From positions 62,001 to 126,000 of the forward strand of contig LWDJ01000005.1 in assembly GCA_002083435.1 (NCBI GenBank): a DNA stretch of 64,000 bases. Direction: 5' to 3'. The position numbers and the translations under genes were made by a program. This document shows, piece after piece, positions 25,698-34,483 of this stretch. Under the pieces are notes generated by a model, which saw only the letters and a program-made list of their open reading frames with translations, made no database searches and had not been told where the DNA came from. Position 1 is the stretch's first letter. Each line of letters begins with the position of its first letter. This DNA comes from Proteobacteria bacterium SG_bin6. GTDB lineage: Bacteria > Pseudomonadota > Alphaproteobacteria > Sphingomonadales > Sphingomonadaceae.

Positions 25698-25795
25698 AAG
25701 CCCCTCCCTGGAAGGGAGGGGTTGGGGTGGGTCAAAGCAGCTAGGGCACCGCGCTGATCGCCCCCACCCCAACCCCTCCCCCAAGGGGTGGGGCT
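25698..25795. repeat. Palindromic repeat family C
   Basis: Two GC-rich hairpins (CCCCTCCC/GGGAGGGG near 25701-25721 and CCCC...GGGG near 25775-25793) flank complementary arms GGTTGGGGTGGG and CCCACCCCAACCC. The layout, two hairpins joined by long complementary arms, resembles families A and B in this window. It fills most of the 217-bp gap before recJ, where no gene is seen. Confidence 0.75.
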
Positions 25796-25895
25796 TGACG
25801 GCGCCTTGGTGCTTGCCGGTCAAGCCCGATTCCTGGGGATAACCCCCGCCCCGCCCCTCGCTCATCCGCCGCGCCCGCGCTAAGCTCGCGCGACA

Positions 25896-27644
25896 ATGCA
25901 CGTCCTCAACATCACCCAATCGTTGCTCGGCCAGGCATGGCGCTGGCGCGCGCTGGAGGCCGACGCGCGCGCGGGGGTAAGCGGCGACGATCTCGTCACC
26001 CAGCTCCTGCTCGCGCGCGGCGCCTGTCGCGAAACGCTCGCCGACCACCGCGCGCCGAGCATCCGCGCGTTCATGCCCGATCCGTCGATCTTCCGCGACA
26101 TGGACCGCGCCGCCGAACGCCTCGCCGCCGCGGTGATCGCGGGCGAGCAGGTCGCGGTGTTCGGCGATTATGATGTCGATGGCGCCACCTCGGCCGCGCT
26201 GATGATCCGGCTGCTCCGCGCGCTCGGGTTGCGGCCGGTCGCCTATATCCCCGATCGGCTGATGGAGGGCTATGGCCCCTCGGGCGCGGCGCTGGTGCGG
26301 CTCGCGCGCGAGGGGGCGAGCCTGATCGTCACCGTCGATTGCGGCGCGCAGGCGTTCGATGCGCTGGAGATGGCGCGCGGCGAGGGCGTGGACGTGGTGG
26401 TGGTCGATCACCATCAATGCGCCCCCGCGCTGCCGGCGGCCTACGCGCTGGTCAACCCCAACCGGCTCGACGAGGGCGAAGGCGCCGCGCATGGGCATCT
26501 GGCGGCGGTGGGCGTCGCGTTCCTGCTCGGCGCGGCGCTGCTGCGGACGCTGCGCGCGCGGGGCTTTTTCGCGGACCGCGCCGAACCCCGGCTGATCGAG
26601 CTGCTCGATATCGTCGCGCTCGGCACCGTCGCCGATGTCGCCGCCTTGCGCGGGCTCAACCGGGCGTTCGTCGCGCAGGGGCTGAAGGTGATGGCGGCGC
26701 GGCGCAATATCGGGCTCGCCGCGCTGATCGAGGCGGCGCGGCTGACGCGCGACCCGAGCTGCACCGATCTGGGCTTCGCGCTCGGCCCGCGGATCAACGC
26801 CGGCGGGCGGGTTGGCCAGGCCGATCTCGGCGTGCGCCTGCTCACCGCCGATGATCCCGCCGAAGCGCGCGCGATCGCCGCCGAGCTCGACCGGCTGAAC
26901 GAGGAACGCCGCGCGATCGAGGCGGCGGTGCAGGCCGAGGCCGAGGCGCGGCTGACGAGCGGCGCGGTGGCGCTGGTCGCGGGCGAAGGCTGGCACCCCG
27001 GCGTGATCGGCATTGTCGCCGGACGGCTGAAGGAAAAGCTCGGACGGCCCGCGATCGTCATCGCGGTCGACGGGGCGGGCATCGGCAAGGGATCGGGGCG
27101 ATCGGTGCCGGGGGTCGATCTTGGCGCGGCGGTGCTCGCGGCGAAGCAGGCGGGGCTGCTGGTGGCGGGCGGCGGCCATGCGATGGCCGCGGGGCTCACC
27201 GTCGCCGCCGACCAGATCGGGGCGCTGTCAGCCTTTCTCGAGGAACGCCTGGCCGAGGGCGTCGCCCGCGCCACCGCCGAGCGCGCGCTGCTGGTCGACA
27301 CGCTCGTCGCGCCGCGCGGGGTGACGCCGGCGCTGGTCGAGGCGCTGGAGGCCGGCGGCCCCTATGGCATGGGCTGGCCCGCGCCGCGCGTCGCCGCCGG
27401 GCCGGTGCGGGTGGTGAAGGCCGATATCGTCGGTCAGGGCCATGTCCGCGCGATATTGGCGGGCGATGATGGCGCGAGCGTGAAGGGTGTCGCCTTCCGC
27501 CAGGCCGATAGCGCGCTTGGCCAGGCGCTGCTCGGCGCGCCGCGCGACCGGCGGCTATGGGTCGCGGGCCGCGCCCGGATCGACGACTGGTCGGGCCGGG
27601 CCAGCGCCGAGCTTCACCTCGACGACGCGGCCTGGGCGGGATGA
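25896..27644 (+). CDS. recJ: Single-stranded-DNA-specific exonuclease RecJ
   Basis: A 582-residue DHH/DHHA1 nuclease digesting ssDNA 5' to 3' in RecF-pathway recombination and mismatch repair. Motifs: VFGDYDVDGATSAALM (about 86-101), TVDCGAQAF, VVDHHQCAP (the DHH), VALGTVADVA, and in DHHA1 GWHPGVIGIVAGRLKE and VAGGGHAMAAG. An OB-like C-terminal part ends in ASAELHLDDAAW. Length is normal. A stand-alone gene with tRNA-Glu shortly after. Confidence 0.95.
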   Translation: MHVLNITQSLLGQAWRWRALEADARAGVSGDDLVTQLLLARGACRETLADHRAPSIRAFMPDPSIFRDMDRAAERLAAAVIAGEQVAVFGDYDVDGATSAALMIRLLRALGLRPVAYIPDRLMEGYGPSGAALVRLAREGASLIVTVDCGAQAFDALEMARGEGVDVVVVDHHQCAPALPAAYALVNPNRLDEGEGAAHGHLAAVGVAFLLGAALLRTLRARGFFADRAEPRLIELLDIVALGTVADVAALRGLNRAFVAQGLKVMAARRNIGLAALIEAARLTRDPSCTDLGFALGPRINAGGRVGQADLGVRLLTADDPAEARAIAAELDRLNEERRAIEAAVQAEAEARLTSGAVALVAGEGWHPGVIGIVAGRLKEKLGRPAIVIAVDGAGIGKGSGRSVPGVDLGAAVLAAKQAGLLVAGGGHAMAAGLTVAADQIGALSAFLEERLAEGVARATAERALLVDTLVAPRGVTPALVEALEAGGPYGMGWPAPRVAAGPVRVVKADIVGQGHVRAILAGDDGASVKGVAFRQADSALGQALLGAPRDRRLWVAGRARIDDWSGRASAELHLDDAAWAG

Positions 27645-27706
27645 GGCAGCAGGGTGCTTGACGGCGCCGCTGCTTTTCCCTAACCGCCCGCCCACGCCAT
27701 TCGCAT

Positions 27707-27782
27707 GGCCCCTTCGTCTAGCGGTCTAGGACGCGGCCCTTTCACGGCTGAAACACGGGTTCGAGTCCCGTAGGGGTCACCA
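27707..27782 (+). tRNA. tRNA-Glu (anticodon TTC)
   Basis: 76 nt with encoded CCA. Acceptor GGCCCCT pairs with AGGGGTC (one G-T pair), the anticodon stem CGGCC/GGCTG encloses loop CTTTCAC with anticodon TTC at 27741-27743, and the T arm ACGGGTTCGAGTCCCGT is perfect. It reads GAA/GAG. Confidence 0.97.
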
Positions 27783-27820
27783 TCGGCGCTTCATCAGACA
27801 AGCACCGATGCCTCGCCCGG

Positions 27821-28729
27821 TCATACCGCCCAGGGCTGGCTCTGGCCGATCGTCTCCACCAGATAATCGACATAGGCCCGGACCCGAGTCTGCGGGGCGA
27901 TGTCGGCGCGGTACAGCAGGTTGATCGGGCTCGGCGCGGGCGCCCAGTCGGGCAGCAGCCGCACCAGCCGCCCGGCCGCCGCCGCGGGCGCCGCGATAAA
28001 GCTGGGGATTACCGCCACCCCCACCCCCGCTTCGGCGGCGAGCGCAACCGCGTCGGGATCGTCGATCTGAACGATCGGCCGATAGCGGACCGGCGCCGTC
28101 TCCTTGCCCCGGCGCAGCTCGACCTGATGCGCCTTGCTGGGCGGCCCCAGCTCGATCATCGCATGGTCGCCGAGCGCATCGGGCGTGGGCGGCGCGCCAT
28201 GCTGGGCGACATAACCGGGGGACGCGACCACCCAGAAGCCGACCTCGCCAAGCTTGCGGGTGACCAGATCGGGACCGCCCGAAGCCCGCAGCCGAACCGC
28301 GACATCGACCTGCCCCTCCCCCGATCCCACCTCGATCCGCGCCGGGGTAAGCCATATCGCGAGCTGGACATTAGGATGCCGCGCACGGAAGGCGGGCAGA
28401 TGCGGCACCAGGAAGCGCCGGCCGATGGTGGCGGTTGCCGATACCGTCAGCAGCCCGCTGGCGCCCATCGTCTTCGCGCGCAGCAGGTTCTGCGCTTCGA
28501 TGCCATCGTCGACCAGACGTCGCGCATGGGGCAGGAACTCGTGGCCCGCCGCGGTGAGCGCGACCGTCCGTGTCGTGCGGCGGAGCAACTGGCCGCCAAT
28601 CGTGGTTTCGAGCCGCTCGATCTGGCGCGTGACCGAGGATTTGGGCATTTTCAGCCGCCGCGCGGCTTCGCTGAAGCTGCCGCTGCTCGCGACTTCCAGA
28701 AACACCCGCGCGTCGCCCAATTGGATCAT
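27821..28729 (-). CDS. LysR-family transcriptional regulator
   Basis: A 302-residue regulator. The N-terminal winged helix-turn-helix contains VFLEVASSGSFSEAARRLKM and SSVTRQIERLE; the effector domain runs from LLTVSATATIGRRFLVPHLP to LVETIGQSQPWAV. ATG at 28729 gives the usual LysR N-terminus; an ATG at 28747 is possible. It is divergent from the membrane-protein/reductase pair, which it most likely controls. A perfect palindrome GAACCGGTTC (28772-28781) lies in the 98-bp gap and could be its site. Confidence 0.9.
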   Translation of the reverse strand: MIQLGDARVFLEVASSGSFSEAARRLKMPKSSVTRQIERLETTIGGQLLRRTTRTVALTAAGHEFLPHARRLVDDGIEAQNLLRAKTMGASGLLTVSATATIGRRFLVPHLPAFRARHPNVQLAIWLTPARIEVGSGEGQVDVAVRLRASGGPDLVTRKLGEVGFWVVASPGYVAQHGAPPTPDALGDHAMIELGPPSKAHQVELRRGKETAPVRYRPIVQIDDPDAVALAAEAGVGVAVIPSFIAAPAAAAGRLVRLLPDWAPAPSPINLLYRADIAPQTRVRAYVDYLVETIGQSQPWAV

Positions 28730-28771
28730 CGTTCGCGATTCCGGCACAATCCAGGGCGGTTTTGCGTCGTT

Positions 28772-28781
28772 GAACCGGTTC
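28772..28781. promoter_or_regulatory. Palindrome in the LysR divergent promoter region
   Basis: GAACCGGTTC is a perfect 10-bp palindrome centred between the LysR gene and the 28828 membrane-protein gene. Position suits a LysR or other dimeric regulator site. Evidence is symmetry and location only. Confidence 0.35.
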
Positions 28782-28827
28782 GCACAATCCCCCTATCGTC
28801 GCCGCGACGCAACCGCAGGGGATCACC

Positions 28828-29334
28828 ATGGCGCCGTCGTCCTATTTCCACCTCGTCGGCTATGGGTTTGGCTTCGCCGCCTTCGCGATGCTCTATTGGG
28901 GAGTGCGCGCGTCGCTCGTCGCGCGGGGCCGCGACGCGCATCTGAAGGCGCTGCTGCCGATCCATTTCTTCCGCTTCTTCGGCCTCACCGCGATGTTGCC
29001 GGGGGTGTTCAACCTGGCGCCGGCGGGATTTTCGGAAGGCTATCTGTTCCAGATCATGGCGGGCGACGTGCTGGTTGCCGCGCTCGCGCTGGTCGCCTTC
29101 GCGCTGTTCCAGCTGGGCTCGCCGCTCAGGATCGGCTTCGCGTGGCTATTCAACCTGGTCGGCACGCTCGATTATCTGAACGCCGCCGCGCGGGTGACGC
29201 CGAGCGTCCATGACGCCAATATCCTGGGGCCGTTCGGCTGGATCATCCTCACGGTGATGCTGCCTGCCTGGCTCGTCAGCCACGCGGCCATCTTCGCCGT
29301 ACTCCTCTCCAAACCAGCAAGGACCACCGCATGA
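28828..29334 (+). CDS. Small multi-pass membrane protein
   Basis: A 168-residue protein with about five hydrophobic segments (residues 7-26, 44-62, 70-92, 98-115, 132-160). No family recognised. It overlaps the following reductase by ATGA, so the two are coupled, and is divergent from a LysR regulator. A role linked to the reductase substrate (for example a carrier or membrane anchor) is possible but nothing in the sequence shows it. Confidence 0.75.
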   Translation: MAPSSYFHLVGYGFGFAAFAMLYWGVRASLVARGRDAHLKALLPIHFFRFFGLTAMLPGVFNLAPAGFSEGYLFQIMAGDVLVAALALVAFALFQLGSPLRIGFAWLFNLVGTLDYLNAAARVTPSVHDANILGPFGWIILTVMLPAWLVSHAAIFAVLLSKPARTTA

Positions 29335-30278
29335 GCATCACCAAGGGCTGGGGCGTACAGGATTATGGGGCGGTCGAGGATCTCGCGCTGATCGACTATC
29401 CGGTCGCCGATCCGGGGCCGGGCGAAATCGTGATCGATGTCGAGGCGATGGCGCTCAACCCGCTCGATCTGAAGATCATCAGCGGCGCGATGCGCGAGGT
29501 GATGCCCGCGCCGATGCCGTTCGTCCCCGGCAGCGATGTCGTCGGCACCGTGGTGGCGGTGGGCGATGGCGTGGGCGATCTGGCGCCCGGCCAGCGCGTC
29601 GTCGCGAGCACCTGGAATGGCGCGCTGGCCAGGCGTGCGCTGCTCCCGGCGAGCGCCCATGTCGTCGCCGCACCGAGCTGGGCGGACGCGACCGAGCTGG
29701 CGGCGCTGCCGATGGCGGGCCTCACCGCGCTCCATATCCTGCGGCAATTGGGTGACGTGTCCGGCAAGCGGCTCGCGATCCTGGGGGCGACCGGCGGGGT
29801 TGGTCTGGCGCTGATCCAGCTCGCCTCGGCCGCGGGCGCCCGGGTGATCGCCTCGGCGCGGGGGAACGACGCGGCGGTGGTGACGCTGAACGGCGCCGCC
29901 GAGGCGATCGACTATAGCAGCGAACCGTTCGCGGCGACGGTCGCGCGGCTCCATCCGGACGGCGTGGAGATATTGGTCGATCTGGTCTCGATGTTCGACG
30001 CGCTGCTCGCGAGCGCCGCAATCGTCGCCGAGGGCGGCGTGCTGCTCTCTACGCTGTTCGGGCCGGACCCGGCGCGGTTCGGCGACCGAATCAAGGTGAT
30101 TTTCAGCCGGCTAAAGGCTGAACCCGGCGATCTTTACCGCGTGGTCGAGGCCTATCTGGCAGGAACGCTGCGCGCCAATGTCGGTGCGCGCTTTGGCTTC
30201 GATCAGGGCCCCGACGCCTGCCTCGCGCTGCGCGACGGGCATGTGGTGGGCAAGATCGTCGTCACCGCTGGCGATTGA
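29331..30278 (+). CDS. MDR-family NADPH:quinone-oxidoreductase-like protein
   Basis: A 315-residue zinc-free medium-chain dehydrogenase/reductase. The catalytic-domain start has PGPGEIVIDVEAMALNPLDL and FVPGSDVVGTVVAVGDGV; the nucleotide-binding fold shows LAILGATGGVGLALIQLA (about 145-162) and GARVIASARG. Zinc-binding cysteines are absent, so it fits the quinone oxidoreductase/enoyl-reductase side of the family. It would reduce a quinone or enone with NADPH. It forms a two-gene unit with the upstream membrane protein. Confidence 0.88.
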   Translation: MSITKGWGVQDYGAVEDLALIDYPVADPGPGEIVIDVEAMALNPLDLKIISGAMREVMPAPMPFVPGSDVVGTVVAVGDGVGDLAPGQRVVASTWNGALARRALLPASAHVVAAPSWADATELAALPMAGLTALHILRQLGDVSGKRLAILGATGGVGLALIQLASAAGARVIASARGNDAAVVTLNGAAEAIDYSSEPFAATVARLHPDGVEILVDLVSMFDALLASAAIVAEGGVLLSTLFGPDPARFGDRIKVIFSRLKAEPGDLYRVVEAYLAGTLRANVGARFGFDQGPDACLALRDGHVVGKIVVTAGD

Positions 30279-30465
30279 TCGGCGCGGACGGGCGCTGGCG
30301 CTTGATGATCGACATGGCGTCGCTTCCGGTGGCGGCCTGACTTGCGGCGGCGCGCGGCGCGCGCAGGCGGCGGAGCAGGTTGGCGATGATCAGACCATCC
30401 GCGGCGACCGCGACCGAGTGGCTTGCCAACAAACGGTAGAGCGATTGCCCCATCGGACCAGACAT
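30262..30465 (-). CDS. Doubtful small ORF (67 residues)
   Basis: An open frame starting MSGPMGQSLYRLLASHSVAV with one moderately hydrophobic helix and a basic tail. It fills part of the 233-bp gap between the reductase gene and tRNA-Ser and overlaps the reductase 3' end by 17 bp. The ribosome binding site is weak and no family is recognised. It may be a chance ORF. Confidence 0.3.
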   Translation of the reverse strand: MSGPMGQSLYRLLASHSVAVAADGLIIANLLRRLRAPRAAASQAATGSDAMSIIKRQRPSAPINRQR

Positions 30466-30511
30466 CACCGCCAGCCGGCATCGCGCGCAAAGGCGAAATG
30501 ACGGGGTGAAA

Positions 30512-30601
<90 letters not shown>

Positions 30602-30747
30602 GCTGGTGCCCCGATGGCTTCGGGGCCGAGGTTGGGCGCGCCGATCAGCGCCGCCTGTGTCGATCAGAGCGCGCGCCGATAGCGCTTTCGCACCCTGGGC
30701 GCAAGCGGGCGCTTGTGCCGCGCGCAAAGCGCACTAGATTGCCCGCC

Positions 30748-31128
30748 ATGGCGCTCCCTTCTCCCGATCAGGCTTCCCCCAAATCCGGCGTGCCGATGCC
30801 GCCCGTTTCCCACGCCAGCTTTTCGATCGGGGATGTGGTGCGCCACCGCCTGTTCGACTTTCGCGGCGTGATCTTCGATGTCGATCCGGTGTTCGACAAT
30901 AGCGAGGAATGGTACACCGCCATTCCCGCCGATATCCGCCCGCGCAAGGACCAGCCCTTCTACCATCTGCTCGCCGAAAATGGCGAAAGCAGCTATGTCG
31001 CTTATGTCAGCCAGCAGAATCTGGTGCTCGACGATAGCGAGGAGCCGATCCACCATCCGGCGATCGCCGGGCTGTTCACCGGCTATGAGTCGGGCCGCTA
31101 TCGGCTGCGGCGGGAGCACCGCCACTAG
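30748..31128 (+). CDS. hspQ: Heat-shock protein HspQ (YccV-like)
   Basis: A 126-residue member of the HspQ/hemimethylated-DNA-binding family. Core motifs: FSIGDVVRHRLFDFRGVIFDVDP, then EEWYTAIP, QPFYHLLAE, SSYVAYVSQQNLVLD and HHPAIAGLF. In enterobacteria HspQ modulates Lon proteolysis and DnaA stability. The N-terminal 20 residues before VSHASFSIGD are extra compared with the usual 105-residue form; ATG 30748 is nonetheless the best start and a later ATG exists near residue 17. It sits ahead of rplU-rpmA. Confidence 0.88.
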   Translation: MALPSPDQASPKSGVPMPPVSHASFSIGDVVRHRLFDFRGVIFDVDPVFDNSEEWYTAIPADIRPRKDQPFYHLLAENGESSYVAYVSQQNLVLDDSEEPIHHPAIAGLFTGYESGRYRLRREHRH

Positions 31129-31155
31129 TCGGTCGCGCTTCCGGCGTGGAATCAA

Positions 31156-31184
31156 TTGACGCGCCCCCGCTCCCACGCTATGCG
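31156..31184 (+). promoter_or_regulatory. Probable housekeeping promoter of rplU-rpmA
   Basis: TTGACG (31156-31161), a 17-bp spacer and TATGCG (31179-31184) form a good sigma-70-type promoter 64 bp upstream of rplU. It lies in the 119-bp gap after hspQ. Confidence 0.6.
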
Positions 31185-31247
31185 CGCAGCCTTTCCGCGA
31201 CGGGTTCGCCCGGCGCTAACCGATTTTTTGGGAAGAGACCAAAGGCC

Positions 31248-31562
31248 ATGTTCGCAGTCGTGCGCACGGGCGGCAAGCAATATCGCGTCGCCGCCGGAGA
31301 CAAGATCGTCGTCGAAAAGCTCGCCGGTGAAGCCGGTGAGACGATCGCGCTCACCGATGTGCTGCTCGCGGGCGAAGGCGCCGAGCTGAAGCCGGTCGAC
31401 GGCCTCACCGTCTCGGCCGAAATCATCGCCCAGGCCAAGGGCGAGAAGGTTATCGTGTTCAAGAAGCGTCGGCGCCATAACTATCGCCGCCGCAACGGCC
31501 ACCGCCAGCAGCACACCATCCTGCGCATCACCGGCATCGGTGAGAGCGGCGCGGCGGCCTGA
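31248..31562 (+). CDS. rplU: 50S ribosomal protein L21
   Basis: A 104-residue L21. Signature FAVVRTGGKQYRVAAGDKIVVEKL at the start (split here: FAVVRTGGKQYRV then AAGDKIVVEKL) and the basic VFKKRRRHNYRRRNGHRQQH toward the end, which binds 23S rRNA. The start ATG 31248 follows AAAGG. It is followed 13 bp later by rpmA, the universal order rplU-rpmA, with obgE about 1.6 kb downstream after an insertion of other genes. Confidence 0.98.
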   Translation: MFAVVRTGGKQYRVAAGDKIVVEKLAGEAGETIALTDVLLAGEGAELKPVDGLTVSAEIIAQAKGEKVIVFKKRRRHNYRRRNGHRQQHTILRITGIGESGAAA

Positions 31563-31575
31563 GGGAGTTTAGACA

Positions 31576-31848
31576 ATGGCACATAAGAAGGCTGGTGGTT
31601 CGTCGCGCAACGGTCGTGATTCGGCCGGTCGTCGTCTGGGCGTGAAGCGCTTTGGCGGGCAGGAAGTGCTCGCGGGCAACATCCTCGTGCGTCAGCGCGG
31701 CACCAAATTCTATCCCGGCCGCAATGTCGGCATCGGCAAGGATCATACCCTGTTCGCGCTGGTCGACGGCCGCGTGACCTTCCATGCCGGTAAACTTGGC
31801 CGAACCTTCTGTTCGGTAGACGCGATTATGCCGCTCGCGGCCGAATAA
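31576..31848 (+). CDS. rpmA: 50S ribosomal protein L27
   Basis: A 90-residue L27 with MAHKKAGGSSRNGRDSAGRR at the N-terminus, the tail that reaches the peptidyl-transferase centre, and VRQRGTKFYPGRNVGIGKDH. Co-transcribed with rplU (13-bp gap, GGGAG before ATG) and closed by a strong terminator at 31913. Confidence 0.98.
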   Translation: MAHKKAGGSSRNGRDSAGRRLGVKRFGGQEVLAGNILVRQRGTKFYPGRNVGIGKDHTLFALVDGRVTFHAGKLGRTFCSVDAIMPLAAE

Positions 31849-31912
31849 CACGGGCAACCGGCCGGGTTGCCCACCAGGGCGATCCGGGGTTTTCCAGCAG
31901 GAAACTCGAACC

Positions 31913-31945
31913 AAAGGGAGCCGGATCGCCCCGGCTCCCTTTTTT
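31913..31945 (+). terminator. Intrinsic terminator of the rplU-rpmA operon
   Basis: AAAGGGAGCCGG, a 6-base loop, CCGGCTCCCTTT: a perfect 12-bp stem ending in a run of T (31940-31945). It lies 64 bp after rpmA, a textbook Rho-independent terminator. Confidence 0.93.
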
Positions 31946-32025
31946 CATGCTCCCTCGACCCGAAACTGTCTCCGCGCCGTCATTTCACCGTGCCACGGCG
32001 CCGCGACCGAGAGAGGAGAGTAGCC

Positions 32026-32574
32026 ATGTTCGCTCGGACACCCCGGTTGACGTTACGGCCCGGCTGGGCGGAAGACGCCCCCGCGCTCGCCAAGGCGATC
32101 GCCTTTCCCGAGGTCGCGTTCTGCCTGGCGCGCCTGCCCTGGCCCTATGGCGAGGCGGAGGCGGCGGCATTCCTCGCCATGCCGACGCCCCCGCGCGAGT
32201 TGCGCCTGCTGATCCTGGCGCATGAGGGCGGCGCGCGACCGCGTCTGGTCGGCGGGATCGGCATCCATGCCGGCGAGAGCGCGCCCGAGCTCGGCTATTG
32301 GCTCACTCCCGACGCCTGGGGGCGCGGCTATGCGACCGAGGCGGGACGCGCGGTGATCGGCATGGCGCGCCACGCGCTCGGGCTGAGGCGGCTCGAATCG
32401 GGGCATTTCATCGACAACCCCGCCTCGGGCCGGGTGCAGGCGAAGCTCGGCTTCCGCCCGCTCGGCCGCGTGGTGTCGCGCCACTGCCTCGCGCTGGGGC
32501 AGGACAAGCCGTGCGCGCTCTCCGCGCTCGATCTCGCGGAGAGCGATCCAGCCCCGATGCTGATCGCCGCGTGA
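32026..32574 (+). CDS. GNAT acetyltransferase (RimJ/RimL type)
   Basis: A 182-residue N-acetyltransferase. It begins TPRLTLRPGWAEDAPALAKA, typical of RimJ/RimL-like proteins, and contains IGIHAGESAPELGYWLTPDAWGRGY (the acetyl-CoA loop WGRGYATEA) and SGRVQAKLGFRPLG. AGAGGAGAG precedes ATG 32026. The substrate is unknown. It interrupts the common rpmA-obgE neighbourhood. Confidence 0.88.
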   Translation: MFARTPRLTLRPGWAEDAPALAKAIAFPEVAFCLARLPWPYGEAEAAAFLAMPTPPRELRLLILAHEGGARPRLVGGIGIHAGESAPELGYWLTPDAWGRGYATEAGRAVIGMARHALGLRRLESGHFIDNPASGRVQAKLGFRPLGRVVSRHCLALGQDKPCALSALDLAESDPAPMLIAA

Positions 32575-32606
32575 GCGGTTGTTCGGCGCCCGGCGGGCGT
32601 GGCGGG

Positions 32607-32681
32607 ACTGGGCCCCGGCCTTCGCCGGGGAAGGAGTGATCCATTCGCCACGCCCCTTCCCCGGCGAAAGCCGGGGTCCAG
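32607..32681. repeat. Palindromic repeat family A (inverted pair)
   Basis: CTGGGCCCCGGCCTTCGCCG starts at 32607 and its inverse, CCCCTTCCCCGGCGAAAGCC, begins at 32653. Each half is a hairpin. Same family as at 18897 and 56719. It fills the gap between the GNAT and TetR genes together with unremarkable sequence. Confidence 0.85.
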
Positions 32682-32794
32682 TGGCATACCCCTCGCTGGC
32701 GGTCCCCAGCGCTGAAGATCAAAGCCCCGCCGCCGCTCGCTTCTTGCCTCGCCCCGCCTTTGCGTGGAATGCTCGCGCTTTATTGGGAGAGATC

Positions 32795-33391
32795 ATGTCG
32801 CTCGCCCGCCGCCGCCTTTCCCCCGAAGCATCGCGCGATATGGCGATCGAGGCGGCGCGGGCGTTGCTGCTGGAACATGGCCCGCAGGCGCTGACGCTGA
32901 AGGCGGTCGCCGCGCGGATCGGGCGCACCCATGCCAATGTGCTCCACCATTTCGGCTCGGCCGAAGGCTTGCAGCGCGCGCTGATGGCGCATCTGGCGGA
33001 CGACATCGTCGGCACGATCGGCGCTGCCGTCGCGCGCGCCCATGCGAGCGACCATGATCCGCGCGAAGTGGTTGAGCTCACCTTCGACGCGTTCGATCGC
33101 GGCGGGGCCGGAGCGCTGGCGAGCTGGATGATCCTCTCCGGCAATCGCGACGCGCTCAACCCGATCCTGGAGGCGATCCAGCGGCTGGTCGATCAACTGA
33201 TCGCGGCCCATCATTTCGATTCGGCCAAGCTCCATGAGGAAACGCTGATGCTGGTGCTGATGGCGCTGGGTGATTCGCTGCTTGGCGCGCCGATGGCGAA
33301 CGCGCTGGGGCTGGAGCGCGGCATGGCCCGCGCGATCGCCACCCGCCTGCTCGCCGCGGCGCGCGACGAGCTGGAAAAGGCCGGCGCCTAG
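32795..33391 (+). CDS. TetR-family transcriptional regulator
   Basis: A 198-residue regulator with an N-terminal helix-turn-helix (AIEAARALLLEHGPQALTLK then AVAARIGRTHANVLHHFGSA) and a helical ligand domain. The upstream in-frame extension is encoded by repeat A and is discarded; ATG 32795 is used. No divergent target is present, so its regulon is unknown; autoregulation is possible. It lies 41 bp before obgE. Confidence 0.88.
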   Translation: MSLARRRLSPEASRDMAIEAARALLLEHGPQALTLKAVAARIGRTHANVLHHFGSAEGLQRALMAHLADDIVGTIGAAVARAHASDHDPREVVELTFDAFDRGGAGALASWMILSGNRDALNPILEAIQRLVDQLIAAHHFDSAKLHEETLMLVLMALGDSLLGAPMANALGLERGMARAIATRLLAAARDELEKAGA

Positions 33392-33432
33392 CCGCCCCTC
33401 GCCTTCCGCCGCCCTTCGTTCTAGAGACCCCC

Positions 33433-34473
33433 ATGCATTTCCTCGACCAAGCCAAGATCTTCCTGCGTTCGGGCCATGGCGGCCCCGGCGCGGTGAGCTT
33501 TCGGCGCGAAAAATTCCTGGAATATGGCGGCCCCGATGGCGGCGATGGCGGCAAGGGCGGCGACATCGTGTTCGAGGCGGTGCCCGGGCTGAACACCCTG
33601 ATCGACTTTCGCTACACGCAGCATTTCCGCGCCCCGCGCGGCAAGGGCGGGGCCGGCTCCAATCGCACGGGCGCGGGTGGCGACGATCTGATCATCAAGG
33701 TGCCGGTCGGCACGCAGATTCTCTCCGAAGACAAGGAGGAAGTGCTCGCCGATTTCACCGAGCCGGGCGTGCGCACCGTGTTCCTGCGCGGCGGCGATGG
33801 CGGGCGCGGCAATGCGAGCTACAAAAGCTCCACCAATCGCGCCCCGCGTCAGCACGGCACCGGCTGGCCGGGTCAGGAAATGTGGGTGTGGCTGCGGCTG
33901 AAGCTGCTCGCGGACGCGGGGCTGGTCGGACTGCCCAATGCCGGCAAATCGACGTTCATCAATGCCGTCACCAACGCCAAGGCGAAAGTTGGCGACTATC
34001 CCTTCACCACCGTGCGCCCGCAATTGGGGGTGGTGCGCCATCAGGGCCGCGAGTTCGTGCTGGCGGACATTCCCGGGCTGATCGAGGGCGCGGCGGACGG
34101 CGCGGGGATTGGCGACCGCTTCCTGGGGCATATCGAACGCTGCAAGGTGTTGCTCCATCTTGTGGACGCGACCGCGAATAAGCCTGTGGAAAACTACCGG
34201 ATCGTCCGTGGAGAACTCGAAGCCTATGGCGCGGGTTTGGAGGACAAGCCCGAGGTGATCGCGCTCAACAAGGTCGACGCGATCGAGCCCGCCGAGGCGA
34301 AGAAGCTCGCGACCAAGCTCAAGCGCGCGTCGAAGGCGGAAGTGCTGTTGCTGTCGGGCGCGGGCGGTGACGGGATCGAAACCGTGCTCGACCGGCTGAC
34401 CGCGCTGATCGCCCCCACGGAGCCGCTGGGGTCGCCCGAGACGGCGGAGGATGAACCCTGGTCGCCGGTGTGA
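33433..34473 (+). CDS. obgE: GTPase ObgE/CgtA
   Basis: A 346-residue Obg GTPase for 50S ribosome assembly and stress control. The glycine-rich Obg domain (HFLDQAKIFLRSGHGGPGAV, GGPDGGDGGKGGDIVFEA) precedes the G domain: G1 GLPNAGKST, G3 DIPGLIEGA, G4 NKVD and G5 LSGAGG. The short C-terminus fits alphaproteobacterial forms. It lies 10 bp before proB, as in many alphaproteobacteria. Confidence 0.97.
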   Translation: MHFLDQAKIFLRSGHGGPGAVSFRREKFLEYGGPDGGDGGKGGDIVFEAVPGLNTLIDFRYTQHFRAPRGKGGAGSNRTGAGGDDLIIKVPVGTQILSEDKEEVLADFTEPGVRTVFLRGGDGGRGNASYKSSTNRAPRQHGTGWPGQEMWVWLRLKLLADAGLVGLPNAGKSTFINAVTNAKAKVGDYPFTTVRPQLGVVRHQGREFVLADIPGLIEGAADGAGIGDRFLGHIERCKVLLHLVDATANKPVENYRIVRGELEAYGAGLEDKPEVIALNKVDAIEPAEAKKLATKLKRASKAEVLLLSGAGGDGIETVLDRLTALIAPTEPLGSPETAEDEPWSPV

Positions 34474-34483
34474 GCCGCCCGCC